Shown in pieces: positions 1 through 8,800 of a DNA stretch of 64,000 bases (positions are counted from its first letter, which is position 1; each line of letters begins with the position of its first letter). The translations under genes and the position numbers were made by a program. The notes beneath the pieces are model-generated. The model was given only the letters and a program-made list of their open reading frames with translations, had not been told where the DNA came from and did not search any database. The DNA lies in contig NZ_CP045096.1 of the NCBI RefSeq assembly GCF_009184865.1, forward strand, positions 5,022,001 through 5,086,000, in the 5' to 3' direction. The DNA comes from Streptomyces phaeolivaceus. GTDB taxonomy: Bacteria > Actinomycetota > Actinomycetes > Streptomycetales > Streptomycetaceae.

Positions 1-704
1 AGCTGGTGGGCGATGGTGCTCTTGCCGACCCCCGGCGGGCCGACCAGCATCAGGCTCTCGCCGCTCGCCCATCCCGTCTGCTCGGGCGTGCCCCATACCG
101 GCGGGACCTCGGTGCCGAGGCTGTTGACGAAGTCCCAGCCGTCGACGGCGAACCGGCTGAGCCTGCCGCCACCACTCGATCCGCGCCAGTCGGTGCTGTC
201 GAGGGCGCTCTGCAGCAGCACGCGTATCTGGGCAGGGTCGGCGCCTTCTGCACCGCTCTGCTGCAGGGTGTGCACCGCCGCTGCCTGAAGGCGGCGCAGC
301 TCCGCCTTCTCCCGCACGATCTCGGCGTAGTAGTCGCAGTTGGCCGGCCCGGGGGTCGCGCCGGCGAGAGTGTGGAGGTAGGGGGATCCGCCGACGCGGG
401 TGAGGGCGCCGACCCGTCCGAGTTCCTCGCCGAGCGCGATGGGATCGGTGGGCGATCCCTCGTCGCGCAGGGAGAGCAGGGTCCGCCAGATGTCGCTGTG
501 CGCGGGTCGGTAGAAGTCGATGGCCTGCAGAATCGGCCGGGCGGCATCGACAGCCGCCGCGCTGTACATGCAGGCGCCGAGCACGGCTTGCTCCGCCTCC
601 AGGTTGTGCGGCGGTACGGACAGACCGAGACCGTCGACCTCGTCGAAGCGGGTGTTGGTCTGAGGGGATGCGTTGCGGGCGGGCGAGAACGTACCCTGGG
701 GCAC
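1..704 (-). CDS. DnaB-like replicative helicase, C-terminal part outside the window
   Basis: The gene starts at GTG 704, with GAGGAA six bases upstream, and runs off the left edge after about 234 codons. The N-terminal part has the hallmark of the DnaB N-terminal domain (VPPHNLEAEQAVLGA) followed by its helical bundle. The RecA-like ATPase part begins with the Walker A motif GPPGVGKST at the edge. DnaB-type proteins unwind DNA at replication forks. Its place beside a serine integrase suggests a mobile-element helicase rather than the housekeeping dnaB, which I infer from context only. A two-hairpin leader (719-820) lies directly upstream. The missing C-terminal part prevents a full check; a primase-helicase or RecA-like ATPase variant remains possible. 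Confidence 0.75.
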   Translation of the reverse strand, partial: MPQGTFSPARNASPQTNTRFDEVDGLGLSVPPHNLEAEQAVLGACMYSAAAVDAARPILQAIDFYRPAHSDIWRTLLSLRDEGSPTDPIALGEELGRVGALTRVGGSPYLHTLAGATPGPANCDYYAEIVREKAELRRLQAAAVHTLQQSGAEGADPAQIRVLLQSALDSTDWRGSSGGGRLSRFAVDGWDFVNSLGTEVPPVWGTPEQTGWASGESLMLVGPPGVGKSTIAHQ

Positions 705-718
705 AGAACTTCCTCACT

Positions 719-820
719 CGGTGCCGTATGGGCTGGCAGGCCCGGCACCGGGACAGATCGTTTATGGGCGGTCGTCTGGGAGTCGTTTCGGCCTTCGGCG
801 CTCCAACGCCGGGGGCCGCT
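719..820 (-). promoter_or_regulatory. Two-hairpin leader upstream of the DnaB-like gene (copy A)
   Basis: Read on the minus strand, hairpin 1 (818-789) has loop TTGGAG on stem GGCG/CGCC with an outer CGGCC/GGCCG stem. A linker containing GACCGCCCAT follows. Hairpin 2 (750-719) has loop CTGCCA on stem GGGC/GCCC, inside an outer CGGTGCC/GGCACCG stem. The RBS of the helicase gene follows 8 bases later. The same layout with different stem bases sits before the 63-residue ORF, so this is probably a structured RNA element acting in cis. Confidence 0.6.
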
Positions 821-845
821 CCCATATCTGCGGCTGCTGCTGCGT

Positions 846-1037
846 CTACGCGGCCTTCGCGTACGTGGTGGTCGTCATCAGGTCGGCCAGTCGCGCCGCG
901 CTGTGCGGGCTGATCGTCGTCCTGAATCCCGCGCAGACACGTTCCAGGGCTTGGGCGCGGGCCGCTTCCTGGGCCTCTCGGCGGCCGGACGGTCGTACGG
1001 AGACTGCGGTGTCCTGGCGCTCCGGCAGCAGTGGCAT
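846..1037 (-). CDS. Small uncharacterised protein, 63 residues
   Basis: The ORF starts at ATG 1037, with AAGGA seven bases upstream. Codon third positions are mostly G or C, as in real genes of this window. The product is rich in Arg and Ala, has no obvious membrane segment or signal peptide, and ends with a polar Thr-rich tail. I recognise no family. It lies between the integrase and helicase genes on the same strand, probably in one transcript with the helicase gene, and is preceded by the same two-hairpin leader. That shared leader and the good RBS are the main arguments that it is translated. It could be a small element-encoded regulator, but this is a guess. Confidence 0.5.
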   Translation of the reverse strand: MPLLPERQDTAVSVRPSGRREAQEAARAQALERVCAGFRTTISPHSAARLADLMTTTTYAKAA

Positions 1038-1054
1038 GGGCAGGTCCTTGCTGA

Positions 1055-1144
1055 CGGTGCGGGGCTGGCAGGCCCCGCACCGCCGTCGTTCGATGGGCGG
1101 TCGGTCGTGCGCTCGGTCCCGAGGTGCTCCAACACCTGGGGCCG
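1055..1144 (-). promoter_or_regulatory. Two-hairpin leader upstream of the 63-residue ORF (copy B)
   Basis: On the minus strand, hairpin 1 (1144-1114) has loop TTGGAG on stem AGGTG/CACCT, with outer stem CGGCCCC/GGGACCG including one G-T pair. The linker contains GACCGCCCAT. Hairpin 2 (1082-1055) has loop CTGCCA on a perfect 11-bp stem. The RBS and ATG of the small ORF follow. Loops and linker match copy A at 719-820, while the stem bases differ and still pair. Confidence 0.6.
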
Positions 1145-1149
1145 TGCGT

Positions 1150-1182
1150 GTCGCCTACGAAGGACTGGCAGGTCCTCCGCGA
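1150..1182 (-). promoter_or_regulatory. Third CTGCCA-loop hairpin
   Basis: Inner stem AGGAC/GTCCT closes a CTGCCA loop, and an outer GTCGC/GCGAC stem flanks it. It has the loop of the second hairpin of copies A and B but lacks the preceding TTGGAG hairpin, so it looks like a partial extra copy at the head of the array. Confidence 0.5.
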
Positions 1183-1206
1183 CTGAGCTCTTAGTTTCCG
1201 GAGATT

Positions 1207-1227
1207 CGCCGGTTGGGGTAACCGGCG
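1207..1227 (-). terminator. Stem-loop between the integrase gene and the leader array
   Basis: An 8-bp perfect stem (CGCCGGTT/AACCGGCG) with a 5-base loop lies 66 bases after the integrase stop. It could end the integrase transcript. It also lies just downstream of a possible -10 box (TATAAC, minus strand, 1240-1235), so it might instead be the first hairpin of the leader RNA. Confidence 0.45.
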
Positions 1228-1292
1228 ATCCGTGGTTATACTCCGCGGCTCCCTTGACGGGCACAGAGCTCAGAGACCGTGACCTTCATGGC

Positions 1293-2726
1293 CTACAGCG
1301 GGTTCTGCTCGATGGCGATCCGGTCCCAGTCGAAGACCCCGCTCGGTTTGCCGGACGCGTCAATGACTACCCCGGAGAACAGGAATCGCAGCACCGCGTT
1401 GCGCCGCTCGTCGGTCATCTCCTCGGCGTGCCAGGCAGCTTTCGCTCCGGGGCCCGTCAGCCCGTCCAGCAGCTTCATCGGCCGTACGACCAGACGACGC
1501 TGGGCCTTGGCGATGCGGTCGGTGATCTCCTTGCGCATCTTGCGGTACTCCGCCGTGGAGATCTCCTTCGCGGTCCACATCCCGTTCAGCTCGACGAGCT
1601 GCCGCTGATCGGCCTCGACGGACTCCGTCGCGGCGTCCGGCAGGGAGGTCGAGGCGAGTTTCCCGGAGACTGTGAGCCTGCCGAGCAGGTCGATGGCGGC
1701 CTCCGTGACGAATTTCTCCAGTTTCACCGCGACGATGCGCCGCACGCACTTCTTGTCGCCGTTGCGGCTCTTGCGCGTACACAGGTAGGACGGCACCGCG
1801 CCGACCTTCGTGCCGGACATGAGCGTGCCGCAGCGCGAGCACATGACCAGTCCACGCAGGAGATAGAAGCGGCGCAGTTCCAGGTTGGTCTGGTGGACCG
1901 CGGAGCGGTACTCGCGCCGGGCCCGGGTCTCATCCCAGGTACCCCGGTCGATGATCGCGGGCCACTTGCCCGGCCCGACCTCTTCACCCTGGTGCATACG
2001 GATGCCGGCGACGTGACGGGAGTCGAGGAGCGCGCGGACCGTGCCCTGTGACCATTCCTTGCCGTACACGGTCTTGATGCCGCGCTTGTGGAAGACGAGG
2101 GCGATCGCGCTCGGGCTCTGGCCCTTGAGGTACCGGTCGAAGACCTCTCGGACGATCTCAGCCTCGTCCTTCTTGATGGTCACGCCGTCCGTCTCGTACC
2201 CGAAACGGCGCTTGCCCGAGTGCGGCAGACCGTTCTCGGCGCGTTCCTTCAGCGCCGACTTGAGCCGCCGGGAGGTGTCGTCGGACGACCGGCAGGCATG
2301 GGCTACCTCGATGCGCAGGATGAACCGGTCGTCGGGGTCCGACAGGTCCCGCCGGTTCGCCTCGCCGTGCAGCGTGATCCGGTGCTCGTCGGAGACCTGG
2401 AGCAGTTCCTCCAGGTCCCTCGGCTGCCGCATCAGCCGGTCCGGGTGGTACGCGATGACGTGCCGGAACTCGTGCCGCTGGGCGCGTTCGAGAAGCTGGT
2501 CCCAGCCCGGCCGCTTGCGGCCACGGCTCCACGCCGACCTGCTGTTGTCCACGAAGACGTGGGCGGGGTCGATCGTGAGTCCCCGACGCTCGGCGATCTC
2601 TCTGCAGATACGTTCCTGCCGATCGACGCCGGTCTGGTCGTCGTCGTCGGCCTGGGATATCCGGCAGTAGAGAGCCGCAGGCTCACCTGGGGTTATGGTC
2701 GGCTCGTGGGGCCTGGGTCGTCGCAT
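1293..2726 (-). CDS. Large serine recombinase (site-specific integrase)
   Basis: The 477-residue protein has a resolvase-type N-terminal domain, with the catalytic serine in YCRIS near residue 24 and conserved arginines in the DRLMRQPRD region. A recombinase domain and a zinc ribbon (CSRCG near residue 295, then C and KKC) follow, and then a coiled-coil region. This is the phiC31-type integrase layout, which joins attP and attB by serine-mediated strand exchange. ATG 2726 is chosen because the longer frame from GTG 2759 runs into the neighbouring host gene and has no clear RBS. The gene lies at the element border with its start facing the chromosomal junction, the usual place for such integrases. 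It is intact with all main domains. Confidence 0.9.
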   Translation of the reverse strand: MRRPRPHEPTITPGEPAALYCRISQADDDDQTGVDRQERICREIAERRGLTIDPAHVFVDNSRSAWSRGRKRPGWDQLLERAQRHEFRHVIAYHPDRLMRQPRDLEELLQVSDEHRITLHGEANRRDLSDPDDRFILRIEVAHACRSSDDTSRRLKSALKERAENGLPHSGKRRFGYETDGVTIKKDEAEIVREVFDRYLKGQSPSAIALVFHKRGIKTVYGKEWSQGTVRALLDSRHVAGIRMHQGEEVGPGKWPAIIDRGTWDETRARREYRSAVHQTNLELRRFYLLRGLVMCSRCGTLMSGTKVGAVPSYLCTRKSRNGDKKCVRRIVAVKLEKFVTEAAIDLLGRLTVSGKLASTSLPDAATESVEADQRQLVELNGMWTAKEISTAEYRKMRKEITDRIAKAQRRLVVRPMKLLDGLTGPGAKAAWHAEEMTDERRNAVLRFLFSGVVIDASGKPSGVFDWDRIAIEQNPL

Positions 2727-2734
2727 AGGACCGA

Positions 2735-2760
2735 TGGTATGAGCATGCAGTGGGCTCACC
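2735..2760. other. Probable attachment-site junction of the serine-integrase element
   Basis: To the right, host coding sequence of a luciferase-like oxidoreductase begins in frame at about TCACCGAACTTCCG (2755). To the left are the integrase start region and element DNA. The host gene lacks its first third here. The exact crossover dinucleotide cannot be fixed without the other end of the element, which is outside the window. Confidence 0.5.
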
Positions 2761-3436
2761 GAACTTCCGGCACCCGGTGACCCTCGCCAAGGAACTGATC
2801 TCCCTCGACGACATCTCCGGCGGCCGGATCACCCTCGGCGTCGGCGCGGGCGGCACGGGCTTCGACGCCACCGCGCTCGGCCAGGAACCCTGGACTCCGC
2901 GTGAGCGCGCCGACCGGCTCGCCGAGTTCGTCCCCCTGCTCGACCGACTGCTCACCGAGGACTCCGTCTCGTACGAGGGCGACTACTACTCCGCCCACGA
3001 GGCACGCAACATCCCCGGCTGCGCACAGCGCCCCCGGCTCCCCTTCGCGGTGGCCGCCACCGGGCCGCGCGGGATGCGGCTGGCCGCGCGGTACGGGCAG
3101 GCGTGGGTGACGACCGGGGACCCCAAGCTGTTCGAGTCGGGCACCCCCGAGCAGTCGGTTCAGGCCATCCGGGGACAGGTCGAGAGGCTGGCCGACACGG
3201 CCGCCACGCTCGGCCGGGACACGACTGGACTCGACAGGATCCTCCTCACGGGATTCACCCCGGACCGCGGCCGGCCACTGGAGTCGCTGGACGCGTTCGT
3301 GGACTTCGCCGGCCGCCACGCCGAGCTGGGCTTCACCGACCTCGTGATCCACTGGCCGATCCCGGACTCCGACTTCGCCGCGGACGAGAAGGTGTTCGAG
3401 CGGATCGCCATGGAGGCACCGGCCCAGCTGGCCTGA
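2750..3436 (+). pseudogene. LLM-class F420-dependent oxidoreductase, 5' end missing
   Basis: The remaining 228 codons match the middle and end of the luciferase-like monooxygenase fold: [14 protein letters not shown], then [12 protein letters not shown] and an FDATALGQ stretch near the start. Complete members have roughly 60-80 more residues at the N terminus, covering the first beta strands and part of the flavin or F420 site. The reading frame is open up to the integrase junction, where a GTG happens to be available. I infer the gene was split by integration of the serine-integrase element and that its 5' part lies beyond the left edge. An expressed truncated protein cannot be excluded but would lack part of the barrel. 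Confidence 0.75.
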
Positions 3437-3596
3437 GGGCGCTCCGGAGCGGTCACGGGCACGGGTGCCGACCGCCCGCCAGAGCACGAGGGTGGCCGGT
3501 CGAACAACGCGGGTGACGAACCCGGCCAGGACGGTGGTCACTCACCTGTGCGGGCGCCCGCACGACCGTGCGCGCATATGCGCGACAATGGGCTCC

Positions 3597-4466
3597 GTGA
3601 CCTCAGCGACGCGACAGCCCGAGACCCCGGCCCCGACCGTCCCGCTCCGGCTGATAGCCACGGACCTCGACGGCACCCTGCTCCACGACGACAAGTCGGT
3701 CTCCCCTCGCACCGTCGCCGCCCTCGCGGCCGCCGAGGAGGCCGGTGTCGAGGTGTTCTTCGTCACCGGCCGCCCCGCCCGCTGGATGGATGTCGTCAGC
3801 CGGCACGTCCACGGCCATGGCCTCGCCATCTGCGGAAACGGCGCCGCCGTGGTCGACCTGCACGGCGGCCCCGGTGCCCATCGCTTCGTCAAGGTCCGCG
3901 AGCTGGCCCGGGAGAACGCGCTGGACGCCGTACGGCTGCTGCGCGAGGCCGCTCCGGGCACGGTGTACGCGGTCGAGCAGACGTACGGCTTCAACCAGGA
4001 GCCCGAGTATCCGAAGCTCCACATGGAGATCCCCGACGCCCTCGCACCGGCCGAGAAGCTGCTGGCCCCGGGGGGTGTGGCCGACGACGAGCCGGTGCTG
4101 AAGATCCTCGCGTACCACCCGTCGATCGACCCCGACGACTTCCTCGCCACCGCCCGGATCGCCGTCGGCGACCGCGCCACCATCACCCGCTCCAGCCCCA
4201 GCGCCCTGCTGGAGATCAGCGGACCGGGCGTCTCCAAGGCCAGCACCCTCGCCCTGTGCTGCGCCGAGCGCGGCATCTCCCACGAGGAGGTCGTCGCCTT
4301 CGGTGACATGCCGAACGACGTCGAGATGCTCACCTGGGCGGGCCAGTCGTACGCCATGGGCAACGCCCACCCCGACGTCCTCGCGGCTGCCTCCGGCCGG
4401 ACCGTGGCCAACAACGAGGACGGAGTGGCGGTCGTGATCGAACGCCTGCTGGCGGAACGGCTGTAA
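3597..4466 (+). CDS. HAD-superfamily (Cof-type) phosphatase
   Basis: The 289-residue protein has HAD motif I DLDGTLL near residue 22, whose first Asp is the nucleophile. Motif II lies around FVTGRP, and motif IV is GDMPNDVEML near the C terminus. A large C2-type cap domain lies between them. Cof/YbiV proteins are cytosolic, Mg-dependent and remove phosphate from sugar phosphates or flavin precursors; the substrate here is unknown. GTG 3597 is chosen because a -10-like GACAAT (3583-3588) ends eight bases before it, the spacing of a leaderless Streptomyces mRNA; ATG 3588 is an alternative. The gene stands alone between the oxidoreductase remnant and a convergent peptidase gene. Confidence 0.88.
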   Translation: MTSATRQPETPAPTVPLRLIATDLDGTLLHDDKSVSPRTVAALAAAEEAGVEVFFVTGRPARWMDVVSRHVHGHGLAICGNGAAVVDLHGGPGAHRFVKVRELARENALDAVRLLREAAPGTVYAVEQTYGFNQEPEYPKLHMEIPDALAPAEKLLAPGGVADDEPVLKILAYHPSIDPDDFLATARIAVGDRATITRSSPSALLEISGPGVSKASTLALCCAERGISHEEVVAFGDMPNDVEMLTWAGQSYAMGNAHPDVLAAASGRTVANNEDGVAVVIERLLAERL

Positions 4467-4551
4467 CCAGCGACCACAGCCACCCCGGCACCGAAACACC
4501 GAGCACCGGCCACAGCTCCGGCCCCAACCACAGCCCCGACTCCGACTCCGG

Positions 4552-5616
4552 CTACAACTCCACCCCGTGCTTCCGCAGCCACGGCACGGGGTCCACGCCC
4601 GACCCCAGCTCCGGGGTGACGCGTACCTCGAAGTGCAGATGCGGCCCGGTGGAGTTGCCGGTGGTGCCCGCCTGGCCGATCCACTGCCCCGCCGTCACCC
4701 GGTCGCCCTGGTCGACGGTGACGGCGGCGAGGTGCGCGTACTGCGTGTAGTAACCGTCCGCGTGCTCGACGACGATCTCCATGCCGAAGGCGCCCCCGCA
4801 CGACACCTTCACCACCCGCCCCTCCCCGACCGCCCGCACCGGCGCGCCGATCGGCACCGCGAAGTCCTGCCCGGTGTGCCGACTGACCCAGCGCTCACCA
4901 CCGCTGCCGTAGCCCGCGGAGAGTTCGTACGTGGCCACCGGCGCCACCCATGCCCTCGATCGCCCGTCGTCCGGCTGGTCGAGCCGGACGGCTCCCCGGC
5001 AGGCGCCGGCCGCGACCGCCGCGTCGGCCTGGCCCTGGAGCGTCCACTGCGCCTCTTCGAGCTTCTGCTGGATCGTCTGCTTGACCCCGGAGAGCCCGGT
5101 CTTCCACTCCTCCAGCGCCCGCCAGGCCCTCGCGGCCTTCGCCTCGTCCGCGGCGAGCCTCGTCTCCGCGCGACGACTCTTCGACACGGCGTTGTTGACC
5201 GCCAGATCGGCCTGCCAGGCGGCTCGCCGACCACGCATCAGCTCCTCGGGATTCTCCGCGAACAGCATCTGCGCGGTGTACGGCACCCCGCCGCCCTCGC
5301 GGTACTGGGCGCGCGCGATCCGGCCGAGGTCGGCGTTCAGCACCGCGATCTGCTTCCGCTCCCGCGCGAGCAGCTTCTCCAGCCGCCGCGCCTTCGTCTT
5401 CTGCGCCTCCGCCGCCTGCCGCCCCGCCTCGTACCGCCGCGTCGCCACCGCCGCTTCCTCGAACAGCCTCGCCACCCGCGCGCTGACGCCTTCCTCGCTG
5501 TGCGTACCCGGCACCCCACCGCCATCGCCTTCGGCCACTGTCGGCCGGGCCACGACGATCACCGAGGCACAGAGCACCACGGCGACGAACAGCGGGTGTC
5601 GGCGAGAGAAGCGCAT
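4552..5616 (-). CDS. Secreted M23-family metallopeptidase with coiled-coil region
   Basis: The 354-residue product starts with a signal peptide (MRFSRRHPLFVAVVLCAS and further hydrophobic residues). A long charged, Ala-rich coiled coil covers roughly residues 50-200. A C-terminal LytM/M23 domain follows, with the zinc ligands in HTGQDFAVP and PHLHFEV. Such enzymes cut peptide cross-links in peptidoglycan outside the membrane, and those with N-terminal coiled coils resemble EnvC/NlpD-like hydrolases or amidase activators. The metal ligands are present, so I expect an active enzyme. ATG 5616 is used because the in-frame sequence upstream is not protein-like and the signal peptide begins there. 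The gene is transcribed toward the HAD gene. Confidence 0.88.
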   Translation of the reverse strand: MRFSRRHPLFVAVVLCASVIVVARPTVAEGDGGGVPGTHSEEGVSARVARLFEEAAVATRRYEAGRQAAEAQKTKARRLEKLLARERKQIAVLNADLGRIARAQYREGGGVPYTAQMLFAENPEELMRGRRAAWQADLAVNNAVSKSRRAETRLAADEAKAARAWRALEEWKTGLSGVKQTIQQKLEEAQWTLQGQADAAVAAGACRGAVRLDQPDDGRSRAWVAPVATYELSAGYGSGGERWVSRHTGQDFAVPIGAPVRAVGEGRVVKVSCGGAFGMEIVVEHADGYYTQYAHLAAVTVDQGDRVTAGQWIGQAGTTGNSTGPHLHFEVRVTPELGSGVDPVPWLRKHGVEL

Positions 5617-5793
5617 AACAGCGATCGTGGCCCGCCCCGCCGCCGCAGTCCTGTTCGAGTCGTACGGCTGGGGGACGCGGTGCCCCGGACGGGCCAAGGG
5701 CCTGGGCCGAACAGGGGCCAAGACACACGGTGTTCGGCGCGGAGACTTGCGTGAGAGACCAACTTCCGCGAGACAGCCCCGGCCGGAAGAGCC

Positions 5794-5827
5794 GCTGGGG
5801 CCGGCCGGACACCCGGCTGGCCCCAGC
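5794..5827 (-). terminator. Terminator after cydCD
   Basis: A 15-bp stem (5794-5808 with 5813-5827, one G-T pair) closes an ACAC loop, 51 bases past the cydCD stop. Such long GC hairpins without a U tract are usual terminators in Streptomyces. Confidence 0.65.
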
Positions 5828-5877
5828 CGCGGCCCCGCCCCTCGGACTCTCCTCGGCGCGGCCACGCGGCGCTCGGC

Positions 5878-8800
5878 TCAGACCGCGGCCAGCAGTTCGC
5901 CCGCCGCCTCCCGCTCCACCATCGCCCGCAAGGGCCCGTCCATCAGGACCAGTTCCGCGTATGTGCCGCGCTGCACGACGTGTCCCTCCGCGAGCACGAC
6001 GACCTCGTCCACGGCGTCGAGGCCGGCCAGCCGGTGGGTGATCAGCAGGGTCGTACGGCCCTCGGTGGCGGCCAGCAGATCCGCGGTGAGCGCGTCGGCC
6101 GTCGGCAGGTCCAGGTGTTCGGCGGGCTCGTCGAGGACGAGGACCGGGAAGTCGGCCAGCAGCGCGCGGGCGAGGGCGAGCCGCTGACGCTGGCCGCCGG
6201 ACAGCCGGGCCCCGTGCTCGCCGATCAAGGTGTCCAGCCCGTCGGGCAGTTCGTCGGCCCAGTCGAGCAGCCGTGCCCGCGCGAGCGCGTCCCGCAGTTC
6301 CGCCTCGCCCGCGTGCTTCCTGGCGAGCAGCAGGTTCTCCCGCACCGAGCTGTCGAAGAGGTGCGCGTCCTGGGCGCACAGCCCCACGAGTCCCCGTACG
6401 GCGTCCCCGTCGAGCGCGTAGGCGTCCACGCCGCCCAGCGTGTACGTCCCTTCCCGTGCGTCCAGGAAGCGCAGCAGGACCTGCGCGAGCGTCGTCTTGC
6501 CCGCTCCCGAGACGCCCACCACGGCGATCCTGCGCCCCTGTTCGAGGGTGACGTCCAGCCCGACCAGCGCGTCTCGGTCCTGCCCGGCGTACCGCGCGCC
6601 GAGGCCTGTGAGCCGCAGCGGAAAGGGCGAGACCGGTGCTTCGGCAGGCGTCTCCGGTTCGCGTACGGGGTCGGGGGCGTCCAGCACCTCGTACACGCGC
6701 TCCGCGCTCCTGCGTACCCGCTGGCGGAACTGGACGGCCAGGGGCATCCCCAACACCGCCTCGAACGCGGCCAGCGGGGTGAGCACGACGACGGCCATGG
6801 CCACACCGCTCAGCCGCCCGTCGACGACGGCCTGTGCGCCGAAGAGCGCGGTGGCGGCGACGGTGAGCCCGGAGACGAGCGCGGTGAACCCGTCGCCGAG
6901 CGCGGTGGCGGTGGCGGCACGAGAGGCGATCCGGGTGAGCGCCCGGTCCGCGCGGCGCGCCTCGGCGGTACGGAGGGGCAGGGCGCCCGCGACCGTCAAC
7001 TCGGCGGTGCCGGTGAGCAGATCGGCCACGCGGGTGGCCAGCACTCCACGGGCGGGCGCCAGCCGGTGCTCCGCCCGCCGGGCCACGGCTCCGGTCACGA
7101 GCGGCACCCCGGCCCCGGCCACGAGCAGCCCGACGGCGAGTACGGCACCGGCCTCGGGCAGCAGCCAGGCGGTGAACCCGACGGAGGCGGCGGAGACGGC
7201 CACCGCGGCCCCGGCGGGCAGCAGCCAGCGCACCCAGTAGTCCTGCAAGGCGTCCACATCGGCGACCAGCCTCGAGAGCAGGTCGCCGCGCCGGGTCGTC
7301 CGCAGCCCGGCGGGCGCCAGCCGCTCCAGTCTCCGATAGACGGCCACCCTTGTGTCGGCCAGCATCCGCAGCACCGTGTCGTGCGACACGAGCCGCTCCG
7401 CGTAGCGGAACACCGCCCGCCCGATCCCGAAGGCACGCGTCGCGGTCACCGCGACCATCAGATACAGCACCGGAGGCTGCTCCGAGGACCGCGAGATCAG
7501 CCACCCGGAGGTCGCCATCAGCCCGACGGCGCTGCCCAGCGCGAGACTGCCGAGCAGCAGGGCGAGGGCGAGCCGGCCCCGGCGCGGCCCGGCCATCCGG
7601 CGCACGCGGGTCAGTACACGTCCACCCTGTTCCAGCGGCAGATCCTCGCCGGGTGCCGATGCCAGGGCCTCCTGTCGTTCCGGCAGACGCGGCACGGCGG
7701 CCCCGTCGCGCCCGACGGCCGATGCCGCTCCGCGCCCCGGGATCTCCTCCAGCCGCACCACCCGGTCAGCCACCTCCAGCAGCGCCGGCCGATGGACCAC
7801 CAGCAGTACCGTCCGGCCCACCGCCAGCCGTCGTACCGCCTCCACGACCTCCGCCTCGGTCTCCCCGTCCAGCGAGGCCGTCGGCTCGTCGAGGAGCAGC
7901 ACGGACCGGTCGGCGAGGAACGCGCGGGCGAGGGCGAGTCGTTGCCGCTGTCCGGCGGAGAGACCGGCGCCGTCCTCACCGAGGACCGTCTCGGCCCCGG
8001 CGGGCAGCGCGTCCACGAACTCCAGCGCCCCCGCGTCGCCCAGCGCCCGCCGTACCGCCATGTCGTCCGCGTCAGGCCGGGCCAGCCGTACGTTCTCGGC
8101 GATCGACCCGGCGTACAGATGAGGCCGCTGCGGCACCCAGGCCACGTGTGAACGCCACTCGGCCAGGTCGAGCGAGGCGAGATCGGCTCCCCCGACCCGG
8201 ACAGTGCCCGTTGTCGCCCGGGTGAACCCCAGCAGGACGTTCAGCAGCGTCGACTTGCCCACCCCGCTCGGCCCGACGAGGGCCACCGTCTCGCCGGGGG
8301 CCACGGTGAGGGAAACGCCCGAGACGGCGTCGTGTGTCCGACCGGGGTGGCGGACGGTCACCCCGTCGAAGTGGATGTCACCGGCGGACGGCACGACACC
8401 GGCACCGGGCTCCGGCACCGGTGTCTCCAGGACCTCGAAGATCTCCTCCGCCGCCGCGAGTCCCTCTGCGGCAGCGTGGAACTGGGCGCCCACCTGCCGG
8501 ACCGGCAGATACGCCTCGGGGGCCAGCACGAGGATGACCAGCCCGATGTACAGGTCCATCTCACCGTGCACGAGCCGCATGCCGATGGTGACCGCGACCA
8601 GCGCGACCGAGATCGTCGCGAGCAGCTCCAGCGCGAAGGACGAGAGGAAGGCGATCCGCAGTGTCCGCATGGTCGCCTGGCGGTACTCGCCGGTGATCCG
8701 CTTGATCGACTCGGCCTGTGCCTTGGCCCGGCCGAACACCTTCAGCGTCGGGAGCCCGGCGACGACATCCAGAAAGTGCCCCGACAGCTGTGACAGCAGA

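Noticed and set aside
1..704. Calling the helicase gene the housekeeping dnaB
   Set aside because: It lies inside an integrated element next to a serine integrase and far from the ribosomal-protein genes that usually neighbour chromosomal dnaB in streptomycetes.
719..1182. CRISPR-like or tRNA-like array
   Set aside because: The repeats are hairpins with variable stems placed before genes, not equal-length repeats with spacers, and no cloverleaf or CCA-like end is visible.
878..1264. 128-codon minus-strand frame across the leader array
   Set aside because: It runs through all hairpins and overlaps the 63-residue ORF in another frame; composition is not protein-like.
6..2051. Very long open frame on the plus strand opposite the helicase and integrase genes
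   Set aside because: It is the antisense shadow of minus-strand genes in GC-rich DNA, has no domain-like sequence and no RBS.
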